This document shows positions 33,780 through 42,138 of a stretch of DNA of 64,000 nt, in pieces. Both the position numbers and the translations under genes were made by a program. Positions within the stretch are counted from its first letter, which is position 1. Every line of letters begins with the position of its first letter. Source of the DNA: Marixanthotalea marina. Lineage in GTDB: Bacteria; Bacteroidota; Bacteroidia; Flavobacteriales; Flavobacteriaceae. The stretch covers positions 153,595-217,594 of the forward strand of contig JAHLEH010000004.1 of NCBI GenBank assembly GCA_018883545.1, in the 5' to 3' direction. The notes beneath the pieces were generated by a model. That model ran no database searches, had not been told where the DNA came from, and saw only the letters and a list, made by a program, of their open reading frames with translations.

Positions 33780-34133
33780 ATGAAGAAGTTAGTTCTATTA
33801 GTTTCTGCCTTATTAATTACTGTGGTTTCTTTTGCGCAAGAAAAACAAAAGAGGGATTTAAAATTTAACAAGAAAACCAATTTAATAGAAGTTGTTTATT
33901 ATCATGACAATGGAGAAATAAGCCAAACTGGTTTTTACACTCTAGATGGTAAACTACAAGGGGAATGGTTAAGTTTTAACACAGATGGCGAAAAAGAAAT
34001 TTCTGGATATTATGATAATGGTATAAAAGTCGGCAAATGGTTTTATTACACTAATGAAACCGTAAAAGAAGTAGATTATAATGATAACACGATTGCAGGT
34101 TTAAAAGAATCCAATTTAGATTTAAGCGAATAA
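33780..34133 (+). CDS. Small exported MORN/YwqK-like repeat protein
   Basis: 117 residues: signal peptide (1-19, ending SFAQ) followed by two to three MORN/YwqK-like repeats (VVYYHDNGEISQTGFYTLDGKLQGEWLSF, KEISGYYDNGIKVGKWFYYTNE). Such proteins are commonly called 'toxin-antitoxin system YwqK family antitoxin', but nothing here suggests a toxin pair. The gene is alone, with an 11-bp-period array directly upstream and a terminator downstream. A role in phosphate starvation is inferred from the promoter and from its position between the porin-PiT operon and the TonB receptor-lipoprotein pair. Confidence 0.75.
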   Translation: MKKLVLLVSALLITVVSFAQEKQKRDLKFNKKTNLIEVVYYHDNGEISQTGFYTLDGKLQGEWLSFNTDGEKEISGYYDNGIKVGKWFYYTNETVKEVDYNDNTIAGLKESNLDLSE

Positions 34134-34158
34134 TTTTAAACCAAAAAAATTAAATAAA

Positions 34159-34187
34159 AAAAGCCTCCCGCTGGGAGGCTTTTTCTT
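34159..34187. terminator. Bidirectional terminator
   Basis: AAAAGCCTCCC / GGGAGGCTTTT stem with a 3-nt loop, flanked by A and T runs, between the convergent MORN-type gene and the duplicated-domain lipoprotein gene. Confidence 0.9.
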
Positions 34188-34207
34188 TTTGTAATTTTAA
34201 TATTTTT

Positions 34208-36205
34208 TTACAACCCTGCATCTATCCAAGTCCAAGTAGAAATATCCACTTGCGTTCCTGAATCGTAAGCATCTGTTGTTGTAGCTGCAACACCATCAAT
34301 TATTACATTTGCCAACGGCCCATCATCAGCCATATCAATATTAGTGTCGTATCCGGATAAATATAAATTAGTTATTGTTCCACCAGACTGTTTTTTAAAC
34401 TGTAAAGCCGTACCACCTGTTGTAGAGATTGCAGTAATGTTATCGAACTTCGGGTTTGCATTGTCTTTGTCACCTTCAAATACTGTAGAAAAATCTTCAA
34501 TTGTATGTGAAATATAAGCATTGGTAACTGTTCCGCTCCAGCTTTCTGTCCAATCTATTGAATCGTCTTCATTATTTTCCAAATATAGGTTTGATACAGA
34601 AACTGTTCCTCCGAAGAATTCAACACCATCATCTGCACCATTTATTACAGACACATTTTCAACAACTGTTTCTGAACCAACAGCATAAAAAGATACACCG
34701 TTATATTGTGACTCTGAATTGATTTGCGCTCCTGTACCCTTAATTACCAAATATTTAATAGAACCTGAACTATCTGAATCGTTTGTGCCTCCATAAATAA
34801 AACCACCTACTTCAGCTTCGGCATCTACGCCAGCACTTGTTGTAGCTTCTCCACATAGTGTTAAACCTCCCCAATCTCCTGGGTTTGCATTGGCAGAAGA
34901 AATTACTACTGGACTATCGGCCGTTCCTTGAATATCAATTTCACCACCTTTTAAAACCGCTATATAAACCCCAGTCCCTCCATCTCTCGCTGTTATTTTG
35001 GTGCCAGCAGGAATAACTAGTTTTGCTCCGTCTTGAACAATATAAGAACCGTTAAGAACATAGTTTATACTTGGGTCTAACGTTACGGTACCTGTTACTG
35101 TACCTTGAAGTATATTAGTTTCAAAACTCAACTCTGTATCAACCCAAGAAAAAGAGTTAACATCTACAGTTGGGGGCACTGTTGCATTCAATGAATAGTA
35201 ATATTCGTCAGGCTCGGTTGAAATAAGCACGGCATTGGCATCGGCTCCATCTATTTGAACGTTAGATACTGCACCTCCATCTACCATATCTAAATCAACA
35301 TCATATCCTGTTAACGAAAGGTTAGTAATTGAACCACCCGATTGCTTTTTAAACTGTAACGCTTTACCACCTACGGTAGAAATTGCGGTAATATTATCAA
35401 ATTTAGGGTTTGCATTATCTTTATCTCCCTCAAAAGCAGTAGAGAAACCAGCTTTTGTATGCGATATATAGGCATTTGTTACAGTCCCGCTCCAACTTTC
35501 TGTCCAATCTATAGAATCGTCTTCGTTATTCTCTAAATATAGGTTAGACACAGATACTGTTCCTCCAAAGAATTCAACACCATCATCGGCACCATTAATT
35601 ACGGCTACGTTATCAACTAATGTTCCTGACCCTACTGCATAGAAAGAAACACCGTTGTATTGAGATTCTAAACTAATTTGAGCCCCAGTTCCTACTATTT
35701 GTAAATACCTGATGATACCTGAACTGTCTGAATCATCAGTTCCACCATATAAAAAGCCACCTACTTCTGCCTCTGCATCTACACCAGCACTGGTTGTAGC
35801 GTTACCACAAATTGTTAAACCTCCCCAATCTCCAGGATTACCATCAGCAGATGACATTACAACTGGGTTTGAAGCATTACCATTTATATTGATTTCGCCA
35901 CCTTTTAATACAGCTATGTATACATCTGTTCCACCATTATCGGCAAGAATTCTTGTGCCAGCTGGAATATTTAAGGTAGCACCATCTTTTACAATAAACT
36001 GCCCGGTTAACTCATAAACTGTAGTAGCATCTAAAGAGTAACTTCCTTCTAAAGAACCATTCATGATGCCGTTCTCTAGATTAACAATAACATCTGCCTG
36101 TGGCGGATCGATTGGGTTAGGATCATCATTACTACTACAACTATTCAATATAAGTGCTGCAAAAATTGCGGTTACACTTAATCTTTTAAATAATACTTTT
36201 TTCAT
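34208..36205 (-). CDS. Lipoprotein with two tandem right-handed beta-helix-like domains
   Basis: A 665-residue lipoprotein; start at the ATG at 36203-36205 (KKVLFKRLSVTAIFAALILNSCSS, Cys23). The rest is two near-identical domains offset by about 317 residues. Each has an IPAGT(R/K)I strand, YIAVLKGGEI, NPGDWGGLT(I/L)CG, AGVDAEAEVGGF(L/I)YGGT, YNGVSFYAVGS, NGADDGVEFFGGTVSVSNLY and GDKDNANPKFDNITAIST. The short repeated strands suggest a beta helix. Homologues are sometimes labelled 'multidrug transporter', which the sequence does not support. It lies 122 bp downstream of a TonB receptor and is probably its surface-exposed partner. Acidic DDS/DDGVE loops could bind metal ions. Confidence 0.75.
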   Translation of the reverse strand: MKKVLFKRLSVTAIFAALILNSCSSNDDPNPIDPPQADVIVNLENGIMNGSLEGSYSLDATTVYELTGQFIVKDGATLNIPAGTRILADNGGTDVYIAVLKGGEININGNASNPVVMSSADGNPGDWGGLTICGNATTSAGVDAEAEVGGFLYGGTDDSDSSGIIRYLQIVGTGAQISLESQYNGVSFYAVGSGTLVDNVAVINGADDGVEFFGGTVSVSNLYLENNEDDSIDWTESWSGTVTNAYISHTKAGFSTAFEGDKDNANPKFDNITAISTVGGKALQFKKQSGGSITNLSLTGYDVDLDMVDGGAVSNVQIDGADANAVLISTEPDEYYYSLNATVPPTVDVNSFSWVDTELSFETNILQGTVTGTVTLDPSINYVLNGSYIVQDGAKLVIPAGTKITARDGGTGVYIAVLKGGEIDIQGTADSPVVISSANANPGDWGGLTLCGEATTSAGVDAEAEVGGFIYGGTNDSDSSGSIKYLVIKGTGAQINSESQYNGVSFYAVGSETVVENVSVINGADDGVEFFGGTVSVSNLYLENNEDDSIDWTESWSGTVTNAYISHTIEDFSTVFEGDKDNANPKFDNITAISTTGGTALQFKKQSGGTITNLYLSGYDTNIDMADDGPLANVIIDGVAATTTDAYDSGTQVDISTWTWIDAGL

Positions 36206-36240
36206 GTTTTTATTAATTTTATTGTTTAGCAAATTTCACT

Positions 36241-36297
36241 CAAAGAACTTATTCTTTCTTTATGTAAAAATTAAACCTAGGTTAACTTTATGACCAG
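36241..36297 (-). promoter_or_regulatory. Possible secondary Pho-box-like promoter before the lipoprotein gene
   Basis: GTTCTTTG (-7-like, minus strand) at 36241-36248. GGTTAAC (36280) and TGACCAG (36291) lie 11 bp apart and at the 10 + 11n phase. A second 11-bp pair, TGTTATC (36311) and AGTTAAT (36322), overlaps the end of the receptor gene but is out of phase. The GGTTAA...TGACC pattern also occurs at the porin promoter (33458-33472). Confidence 0.35.
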
Positions 36298-36327
36298 TTT
36301 TTTTACTAAATGTTATCTAAAAGTTAA

Positions 36328-39066
36328 TTAGAAATTGTAAGTTATCGTTAAGCGTGTATCGACTCCATTTTTGTACGAGCTTACCAATTCATTAGTGTTT
36401 ACACCTGTATTAATATTTCTAACACCTTGTGTTTGCTTAATGTCTGGGTTCAATAAATTCTGTCCCGATAAACGCAACTCTAAGTTCTTGCCCAATTTCT
36501 TGCTAACCACTAAGCCTAGAGTGAAAAAGCCCTTTTCAATAATTTCATCGTTGTACAAAACAGCACTGTTGTTAAAGTCCTCTGGTGAACCCAAAGCAAA
36601 TATTTTATCGGAAGAATAATTTCCCGTTAGAGTTGCCATAAATTGGTTTTCAGATTGGCTTTTAAAACTAACCGCTCCATTGAATATAAAGTCAGAAGCT
36701 CCTTGTAGTTCAGATTCTTTGATACCTTTATATTGATAGTTTTCAAACAAATCTTGGTTGAACCACATTTTTGTAATATTCATATTAACATCAACAATAC
36801 CCTCTTCATCTTCGTTTTCTATAATGTTCAACCTAGTTTCTAATTCAACACCAAATATATCGGCCTTTTCCCCTGTATTATAATATTGGAATATCCCTGA
36901 AGACCCTCTAGTTTGTGTTAAGTTTATTGGGTTTTCAATTTTTTTGTAAAACGTAGCCAAAGAAATTAGCTCACTGTTTTTTGGAAAGAACTCCCATTTT
37001 AAATCTAGGTTTATCACATCCGATTTTTCTAAATCAGGATTTCCTCGAGTTACCCGACCAGTTGGAGACACATATTCGAAAGGTGACAATTCTTTAAACT
37101 CTGGAAGCGTTTGTGTTAAACTGGAGGCCAAACGCAAAAAGTGTTTTTCGTTAAGTTCGTATTTAAGGTTCACACTTGGGTAGAATTCTTTATACTCTCT
37201 TGCTATAGAACCAACTCGCCCTACATAATTTGCCACATCCCATGTAACATCTATTTTATCTATTTCATATCTAAACCCAAAGTTTCCAGAAAACTTATTT
37301 AATTTAAAGTCCATATTGGCAAACCCAGAATAGATACTTAAATCTGCAAAATATCTGTCTGGCTCCCTTTCTCTTAACACTAAGCCGTTGTTAAAGTTAT
37401 CTTCAGTAAATGTTTGGCTAAACATATCTACAGAAGGCACCTGAAAGCCTTTGGCTCTTACCCCAATAAACAACGAATTAAATTTTCTTTCTTTTTGCCT
37501 GAAGTTAGCTCCTATATGAAGTTTAAAAGGCTTTACACCATATTCATCGCTTGTACCAAAACCTAGATGATCTACCAAATAAGCATTATACTCTTCGTCT
37601 TCAATTTTTTGGCTGGATTTTCTTTGTTGAAAATCACCAACATGCGCGTATTGTACAGTTGTGGCATTCAAAATATTTGCTTCATTTCTTATTCTGTTTG
37701 GCTCTTCGGCTAATACAAAGTTGTAACCACCAGCCCATTCCAATTCGTTGTTATCAGTTATTTTATGCGATCCCAAAAGCTGGTTCACAAACATGGTGGT
37801 TTGTTTAAAGTTTTGGTCTCTTACAAAAGCACCTTCTTCTTGCGGGTCTTGATCAAAAACAAACCCTAAACCATTTCTTCCTTGCTCGTAAACATTGTCA
37901 ATACCTTTATTTACTCCTAAGAAATTGTATTGAATGTTATTTTTATCATTTAGCAATAACTTTACATTGGCATACCCTGTAGTATTACTATTAGATGTGA
38001 AAGACTGAACATCTGTAAATTCATTGTCCAAAATGTTCGATCTGTAACTTCTAAATAAACCTTCTTGGTAGTTGAAAGATTTTCTATGCGACCCTGACGC
38101 AAAAACAGAAAGCTCTTTACCAAATACCTCAAACTTATAGCCTCCCGTTAATCTAAAACCATAATTAGGAGATTTACTTTCATTAATTGGTTCCCAACCT
38201 TGTCTGGTTATTAAATCTACAACCGCATATTGTTTTTGGTGGAAACCAAAGGTTACATCTTCACTTATAATACTTCTTTTAAAGTCTCCATCCAATCCAA
38301 AAACATTGGTGTTTCCCCCTCCATTTACACTTATGGAAAAGCCTTTTTTAGAATAGCCTTTCGAAGACACATTAACATTTCCAGAAGCTTGGTCCGCATA
38401 TCCATTAGTGGCATATGTTTTACTAATACCTATGTTCTCTATAACATTTGTTGAAAAAAGATCTAGATTGATATTCTTATTGTTTACATCGTCTGAAGGT
38501 ATAGGCAAACCATTCATGGTAGTAGACAAATATCTATCTCCAAGACCTCTTATGTAAATATCTCCAGAACCTTCACTTCTTGTAACTCCAGATATTTTAG
38601 TAGTTGCATTGGCAGCATCGGTAACACCAATCTCTGTTAAACGTTGTGCACCTATACTTTCTACAATTACTGCTGCCTTTTTTTGTTCAAGGAGTAAAGC
38701 AGTTTCACTCTCTTTTCTGGTTGTGGTTGTAATAATAATTTCATCTAAAGAAGCGGCACTGGCACCCATGGGCACGTTAACTTCAGTTACTTTGCCTGCT
38801 TCTATAACAACTTCAATTTCATGTGTTTCATAGCCCACAAAACTATAAATCAAAGTGTACGTTCCTGGCTCTAAATCCTCAAGACCATATAACCCATCGA
38901 TGTCTGAAATAGCACCTATGGAAGTTCCTTTAATTATAACATTGGCGAAAGCTAGTGGTTCATCATTGAATTCTTTATCAATAAGTTTTCCAACAACAGA
39001 TCCTGTAGTTTGTGCATACAATGACAAAGAGCCAAAAAGCACAAATAATAGTGTTAATTTTTTCAT
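36328..39066 (-). CDS. TonB-dependent receptor, Pho-array-linked
   Basis: A 912-residue outer-membrane receptor. Start at the ATG at 39064-39066 (KKLTLLFVLFGSLSLYAQ signal peptide); an upstream start would add nine residues. Domains: CarboxypepD_reg-like (about 20-105, GSVVGKLIDKEFNDEPLAFA to SFVGYETHEIEV), a possible TonB box in DEIIITTTTRKE, a plug (about 120-230, with IYIRGLGDRYLSTTMNGLPIPS) and a barrel ending VDTRLTITYNF. The ligand is unknown. It is followed by the duplicated beta-helix lipoprotein and preceded by a seven-unit 11-bp box array. This suggests uptake of a phosphorus-containing compound during starvation (inference). Confidence 0.9.
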   Translation of the reverse strand: MKKLTLLFVLFGSLSLYAQTTGSVVGKLIDKEFNDEPLAFANVIIKGTSIGAISDIDGLYGLEDLEPGTYTLIYSFVGYETHEIEVVIEAGKVTEVNVPMGASAASLDEIIITTTTRKESETALLLEQKKAAVIVESIGAQRLTEIGVTDAANATTKISGVTRSEGSGDIYIRGLGDRYLSTTMNGLPIPSDDVNNKNINLDLFSTNVIENIGISKTYATNGYADQASGNVNVSSKGYSKKGFSISVNGGGNTNVFGLDGDFKRSIISEDVTFGFHQKQYAVVDLITRQGWEPINESKSPNYGFRLTGGYKFEVFGKELSVFASGSHRKSFNYQEGLFRSYRSNILDNEFTDVQSFTSNSNTTGYANVKLLLNDKNNIQYNFLGVNKGIDNVYEQGRNGLGFVFDQDPQEEGAFVRDQNFKQTTMFVNQLLGSHKITDNNELEWAGGYNFVLAEEPNRIRNEANILNATTVQYAHVGDFQQRKSSQKIEDEEYNAYLVDHLGFGTSDEYGVKPFKLHIGANFRQKERKFNSLFIGVRAKGFQVPSVDMFSQTFTEDNFNNGLVLREREPDRYFADLSIYSGFANMDFKLNKFSGNFGFRYEIDKIDVTWDVANYVGRVGSIAREYKEFYPSVNLKYELNEKHFLRLASSLTQTLPEFKELSPFEYVSPTGRVTRGNPDLEKSDVINLDLKWEFFPKNSELISLATFYKKIENPINLTQTRGSSGIFQYYNTGEKADIFGVELETRLNIIENEDEEGIVDVNMNITKMWFNQDLFENYQYKGIKESELQGASDFIFNGAVSFKSQSENQFMATLTGNYSSDKIFALGSPEDFNNSAVLYNDEIIEKGFFTLGLVVSKKLGKNLELRLSGQNLLNPDIKQTQGVRNINTGVNTNELVSSYKNGVDTRLTITYNF

Positions 39067-39090
39067 TAGTTTTTGCTTGATTTCTTGCCG

Positions 39091-39180
39091 CAAAGAAACT
39101 AATGCTGTGTAAATACGAAGTTACCTTTAAGTTAAAGAACCGTAACAAAAGTGTTATTTAAATGTTACCAAATACTTATT
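39091..39180 (-). promoter_or_regulatory. Seven-unit Pho-box-like array upstream of the TonB receptor
   Basis: TTTCTTTG (-7-like, minus strand) at 39091-39098. 7-mers TGTAAAT (39108), AGTTACC (39119), AGTTAAA (39130), CGTAACA (39141), TGTTATT (39152), TGTTACC (39163) and ACTTATT (39174), read on the plus strand, repeat exactly every 11 bp, the first 10 bp from the -7 edge. A reverse-oriented pair at 11-bp spacing follows at 39183-39200. Confidence 0.65.
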
Positions 39181-39304
39181 CAATAAACATTAATTTAACA
39201 TGTGCGTTTAGAGAAAACAAACTGAATAAAAACAAAAATGCTTTTTAGAAGTTACACAACTAAAAAGCACCTATATATAGTGATTTAAATTAATAAAAGC
39301 CTTT

Positions 39305-39694
39305 TTAATTAAACCCAGTAGTTGGTATGGCGGTTTCATTTTGAACCAAACTGGTTATTGCCGCTAGGTCGTCAGCAGACACAGTACTTGCCGCCAATGC
39401 CAGTTTAAGTTCAGCTGGACGAAGCGCATCAACATGCACGTTGATTTCTTGGGTTTCATAACCCACAAAACTACACACCAAGGTGTAATCGCCAGCTTCT
39501 AAATTTTCTAAAACAAATAAACCTGTAAGATCGGTTTCAGCCTCTATGGAAGTTCCTTTAACAGACACATTGGCCAATACCAACGGACTGTTGTTTAATT
39601 CTTTATCCATTACTTTTCCAACAACCATACCTGTATTTTGAGCAAAAGTTGCTGTCGCAAAAAGCATGAAGACGAAATAAATTAATTTTCTCAT
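39305..39694 (-). CDS. Stand-alone CarboxypepD_reg-like exported protein (paralogue of the receptor N-terminus)
   Basis: 129 residues; start at the ATG at 39692-39694 (RKLIYFVFMLFATATFAQ signal). The whole mature part is one carboxypeptidase-regulatory-like beta-sandwich: GMVVGKVMDKELNNSPLVLANVSVKGTSIEAETDLTGLFVLENLEAGDYTLVCSFVGYETQEINVHV. This is closely similar to residues 20-100 of the adjacent TonB receptor. Where a receptor would continue into its plug, this protein ends with LAAITSLVQNETAIPTTGFN. It could be a truncated receptor or a dedicated small partner. It has its own five- to six-unit 11-bp box array, which favours a functional gene. Confidence 0.75.
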   Translation of the reverse strand: MRKLIYFVFMLFATATFAQNTGMVVGKVMDKELNNSPLVLANVSVKGTSIEAETDLTGLFVLENLEAGDYTLVCSFVGYETQEINVHVDALRPAELKLALAASTVSADDLAAITSLVQNETAIPTTGFN

Positions 39695-39717
39695 AAACTG
39701 GATAAACAATTACAGCA

Positions 39718-39796
39718 CAAATAAAACTTAATAACTTAAATTGAGTGTTAATTAAATATTAAACATCTGTCACGAATATGTTAATTTAATGTTACC
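39718..39796 (-). promoter_or_regulatory. Pho-box-like array upstream of the stand-alone CarboxypepD_reg gene
   Basis: TTTATTTG (-7-like, minus strand) at 39718-39725. 7-mers CTTAAAT (39735), TGTTAAT (39746), TATTAAA (39757), TGTCACG (39768), TGTTAAT (39779) and TGTTACC (39790) occur at exactly 11-bp intervals. TGTCAC is identical to the core of the E. coli Pho-box consensus. The first unit lies 10 bp from the -7 edge. Confidence 0.7.
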
Positions 39797-39886
39797 AAAT
39801 CTGAAGTCGTTTTTTACAACAGCAACATTTATTTTACTATTGTTTTTAATGAATTTAATTATCTTGCCAACACTTAACTTTTTACT

Positions 39887-41227
39887 ATGAACTGGGAACA
39901 ATTACTATCATTAAAACGCTTTGGAGACACCAACAAACGCATAAGGAAAGAACAGGATGAAATGAGACTGGGCTTTGAAGTGGATTATGATAGGATTATT
40001 TTTTCTTCAGAATTTAGAAGTCTGCAGGATAAAACCCAAGTGATTCCCTTATCGCAAACCGATTTCGTCCACACACGACTCACCCACAGTTTGGAAGTTA
40101 GTGTGGTAGGACGCTCTTTGGGAAGGCTGGTTGGTAAAAAAATATTGGAAAAACACCCACACCTCCAAAATGTACACGGTTACCAAGCTACTGACTTTGG
40201 TGCCATTGTAGCGGCAGCGGCTTTGGCGCACGATATTGGGAATCCACCCTTTGGGCATAGTGGCGAAAAAGCCATTGGCGAGTTTTTTAAAACCGGCGAA
40301 GGCAGAACATACAAAACACAACTAAGCGATAAAGAATATCAAGATTTATGCGATTTTGAAGGCAATGCCAATGGCTTTAAAATATTAACCGAAAGCAGGG
40401 CAGGCCGTATTGGCGGTTTGCGTTTAAGCTATGCCACCTTGGGTGCTTTTACAAAATACCCCAAAGAATCGTTGCCAAAAAAGCCAACTAAACATATTGC
40501 CGATAAAAAATATGGTTTTTTCCAAAGTGAAAAAGAGGCCTTTGTAGATGTTGCCAACGATTTGGGATTGCTAAAACGCAGCGAAAGCCATATCAGTTTT
40601 TCACGACATCCCTTAACCTTTTTGGTGGAGGCCGCCGACGATATTTGTTACACCATCATCGATTTTGAGGACGGCATTAACCTAGGGCTTATTCAAGAAG
40701 AATTTGCGTTGGAATATTTAATTAACTTGGTACGAGACCGTATTAAAACCAAAAACTACTACGCTCTTACCAGCATGCAAGACAGGCTGAGTTATTTAAG
40801 AGCCCTGGCCATTGGCACCTTGATAGATGAAGCAGCCGATATTTTTATGAAAAATGAAGATGCTATTTTAAATGGTGATTTTGATTGTGCCTTGCTGGAT
40901 AAAAGCAAGTACGAAGCCCAAATAAAGGACATCATTAAAATAAGCATTGAAAACATTTACCAATCTGCCGAAGTGATTGATAAAGAAGTGGCGGGTTACG
41001 GCGTTATAAATACGTTATTGACTACTTATACCAAAGCGGTTAACAATGCTTTTGAAGGCACGGCTTCCAACTACGACAAACTTATTTTAAAAAGCTTGCC
41101 CAAAACCCTTGATGTAGAAAGCAGCAGTTTATACAAACGTTTATCGTCTGTTTGTTTTTATGTGTCGTTGCTATCGGATAGTAAAGCGATTTTGGAGTAT
41201 AAAAAGATTAATGGGTATAATTTTTAG
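39887..41227 (+). CDS. dgt: Deoxyguanosinetriphosphate triphosphohydrolase-like HD protein
   Basis: A 446-residue HD-domain dNTPase that cleaves dGTP (or other dNTPs) to nucleoside and triphosphate. HD motif residues: His in THSLEVSVVGRSLG, the His-Asp pair in AALAHDIGNPPFGHSGE and the downstream Asp in EAADDICYTIIDFEDGI. The RIIFSSEFRSLQDKTQV start is characteristic. It can lower dNTP pools and limit phage replication, but in Bacteroidota it is a common chromosomal gene. Monocistronic. Its upstream region contains the array assigned to the divergent gene, which could in principle act on both. Confidence 0.93.
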   Translation: MNWEQLLSLKRFGDTNKRIRKEQDEMRLGFEVDYDRIIFSSEFRSLQDKTQVIPLSQTDFVHTRLTHSLEVSVVGRSLGRLVGKKILEKHPHLQNVHGYQATDFGAIVAAAALAHDIGNPPFGHSGEKAIGEFFKTGEGRTYKTQLSDKEYQDLCDFEGNANGFKILTESRAGRIGGLRLSYATLGAFTKYPKESLPKKPTKHIADKKYGFFQSEKEAFVDVANDLGLLKRSESHISFSRHPLTFLVEAADDICYTIIDFEDGINLGLIQEEFALEYLINLVRDRIKTKNYYALTSMQDRLSYLRALAIGTLIDEAADIFMKNEDAILNGDFDCALLDKSKYEAQIKDIIKISIENIYQSAEVIDKEVAGYGVINTLLTTYTKAVNNAFEGTASNYDKLILKSLPKTLDVESSSLYKRLSSVCFYVSLLSDSKAILEYKKINGYNF

Positions 41228-41357
41228 GTTCATTTACCGTGTTTGGCTATGATTCATTATGAGTGGTATTCTGCACAATTATGTATTAGGGATCGAACTA
41301 AGTTAAAATTACCGTTTTTTGTTTATTGTTATAGTATGCAATAGATCATAGCTATTA

Positions 41358-42026
41358 CTAACTGTTGTTTTTCTTTTTATTAAACTTTTCTTTCAGTGCA
41401 GATTTATAATTTTCAAAATAATAATCTTTGTATTCAGCATGGAATTTTATAAAGTTTTCTGTTCTATTGTCTCTATTGGGAATTTGCAAATCATATTCAA
41501 AATCGTAAACAAAAGTTAGCTTATTTAAAACATTCTTTAATATAGATAATTGGCTAAATCCTTGATAGATATCTTCTGTCGAAAAACCTTTTGTACTAAA
41601 TGGAATATTAATTTCATGATTGTCTGCATGAGCAAATTTTTTATCTCTTAATTTTTTCATTTTATTATAAAACAATGATGATTTTATAAATTCTATTTGT
41701 TCTTTATTTTCCTTGTATTTTTCTGAAAATGAGCTTTGATTTAATGAGTAAATAATTTCATTTAATTGGTATATTGATGATATATTCTGATTATTATCTT
41801 TTCGCCCAATTTCCAAAATTTTATTATACTCCATTGCAAAACAATATTGCAGAGTTACTCTATAAAAATTAAAGGTATGTGAGTTAACAATTTGCAATTC
41901 ACTTTGATTAAAATTTAAATCTGAAATAATCTGAAGTTCGGAAAGCGCTAAATTATATAGGTAAATTGACCAGTAAAGATGCTGAAATCGCTCCTGTATT
42001 TTTGAGTCAATATCATCTTTTTTCAT
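41358..42026 (-). CDS. Orphan protein with HEPN-like RxxxxxH motif (AbiU2-like candidate)
   Basis: A 222-residue, all-helical, Asn/Lys/Phe-rich protein with no signal peptide. Around residue 127 it has LRDKKFAHADN, an R-x5-H motif in the context typical of HEPN ribonucleases (compare AbiU2-like 'R...AH.D'). No nucleotidyltransferase antitoxin or other defence gene is adjacent. The gene and its flanks (41228-41357, 42027-42138) are markedly more AT-rich than dgt and dxs, and it interrupts two housekeeping genes, consistent with acquisition. Defence function is inference. Confidence 0.55.
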   Translation of the reverse strand: MKKDDIDSKIQERFQHLYWSIYLYNLALSELQIISDLNFNQSELQIVNSHTFNFYRVTLQYCFAMEYNKILEIGRKDNNQNISSIYQLNEIIYSLNQSSFSEKYKENKEQIEFIKSSLFYNKMKKLRDKKFAHADNHEINIPFSTKGFSTEDIYQGFSQLSILKNVLNKLTFVYDFEYDLQIPNRDNRTENFIKFHAEYKDYYFENYKSALKEKFNKKKNNS

Positions 42027-42138
42027 ATTAAGAGTTTAAATTCCAGCTAAATTAGAATATTTAATTATTTATATCTCTAGTCACCTATCAATCAACAGGC
42101 TTGAACGAATTTAGTCGAAATTATCTACAAAATCAATA

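Noticed and set aside
33780..34133. Toxin-antitoxin module (YwqK 'antitoxin' name)
   Set aside because: The protein is exported, has no adjacent toxin and sits under a phosphate-type array; the name reflects repeat similarity only.
36311..36328. TGTTATC/AGTTAAT pair as the main promoter box of the lipoprotein gene
   Set aside because: The 11-bp spacing is right but the pair overlaps the receptor stop codon and is out of phase with the -7 candidate, so I kept only the phased pair at 36280-36297 as a weak candidate.
39887..41227. dgt as part of a defence island with the HEPN-like gene
   Set aside because: dgt is a common conserved chromosomal gene in Bacteroidota and the two genes are convergent with separate transcription; adjacency alone is not evidence of a system.
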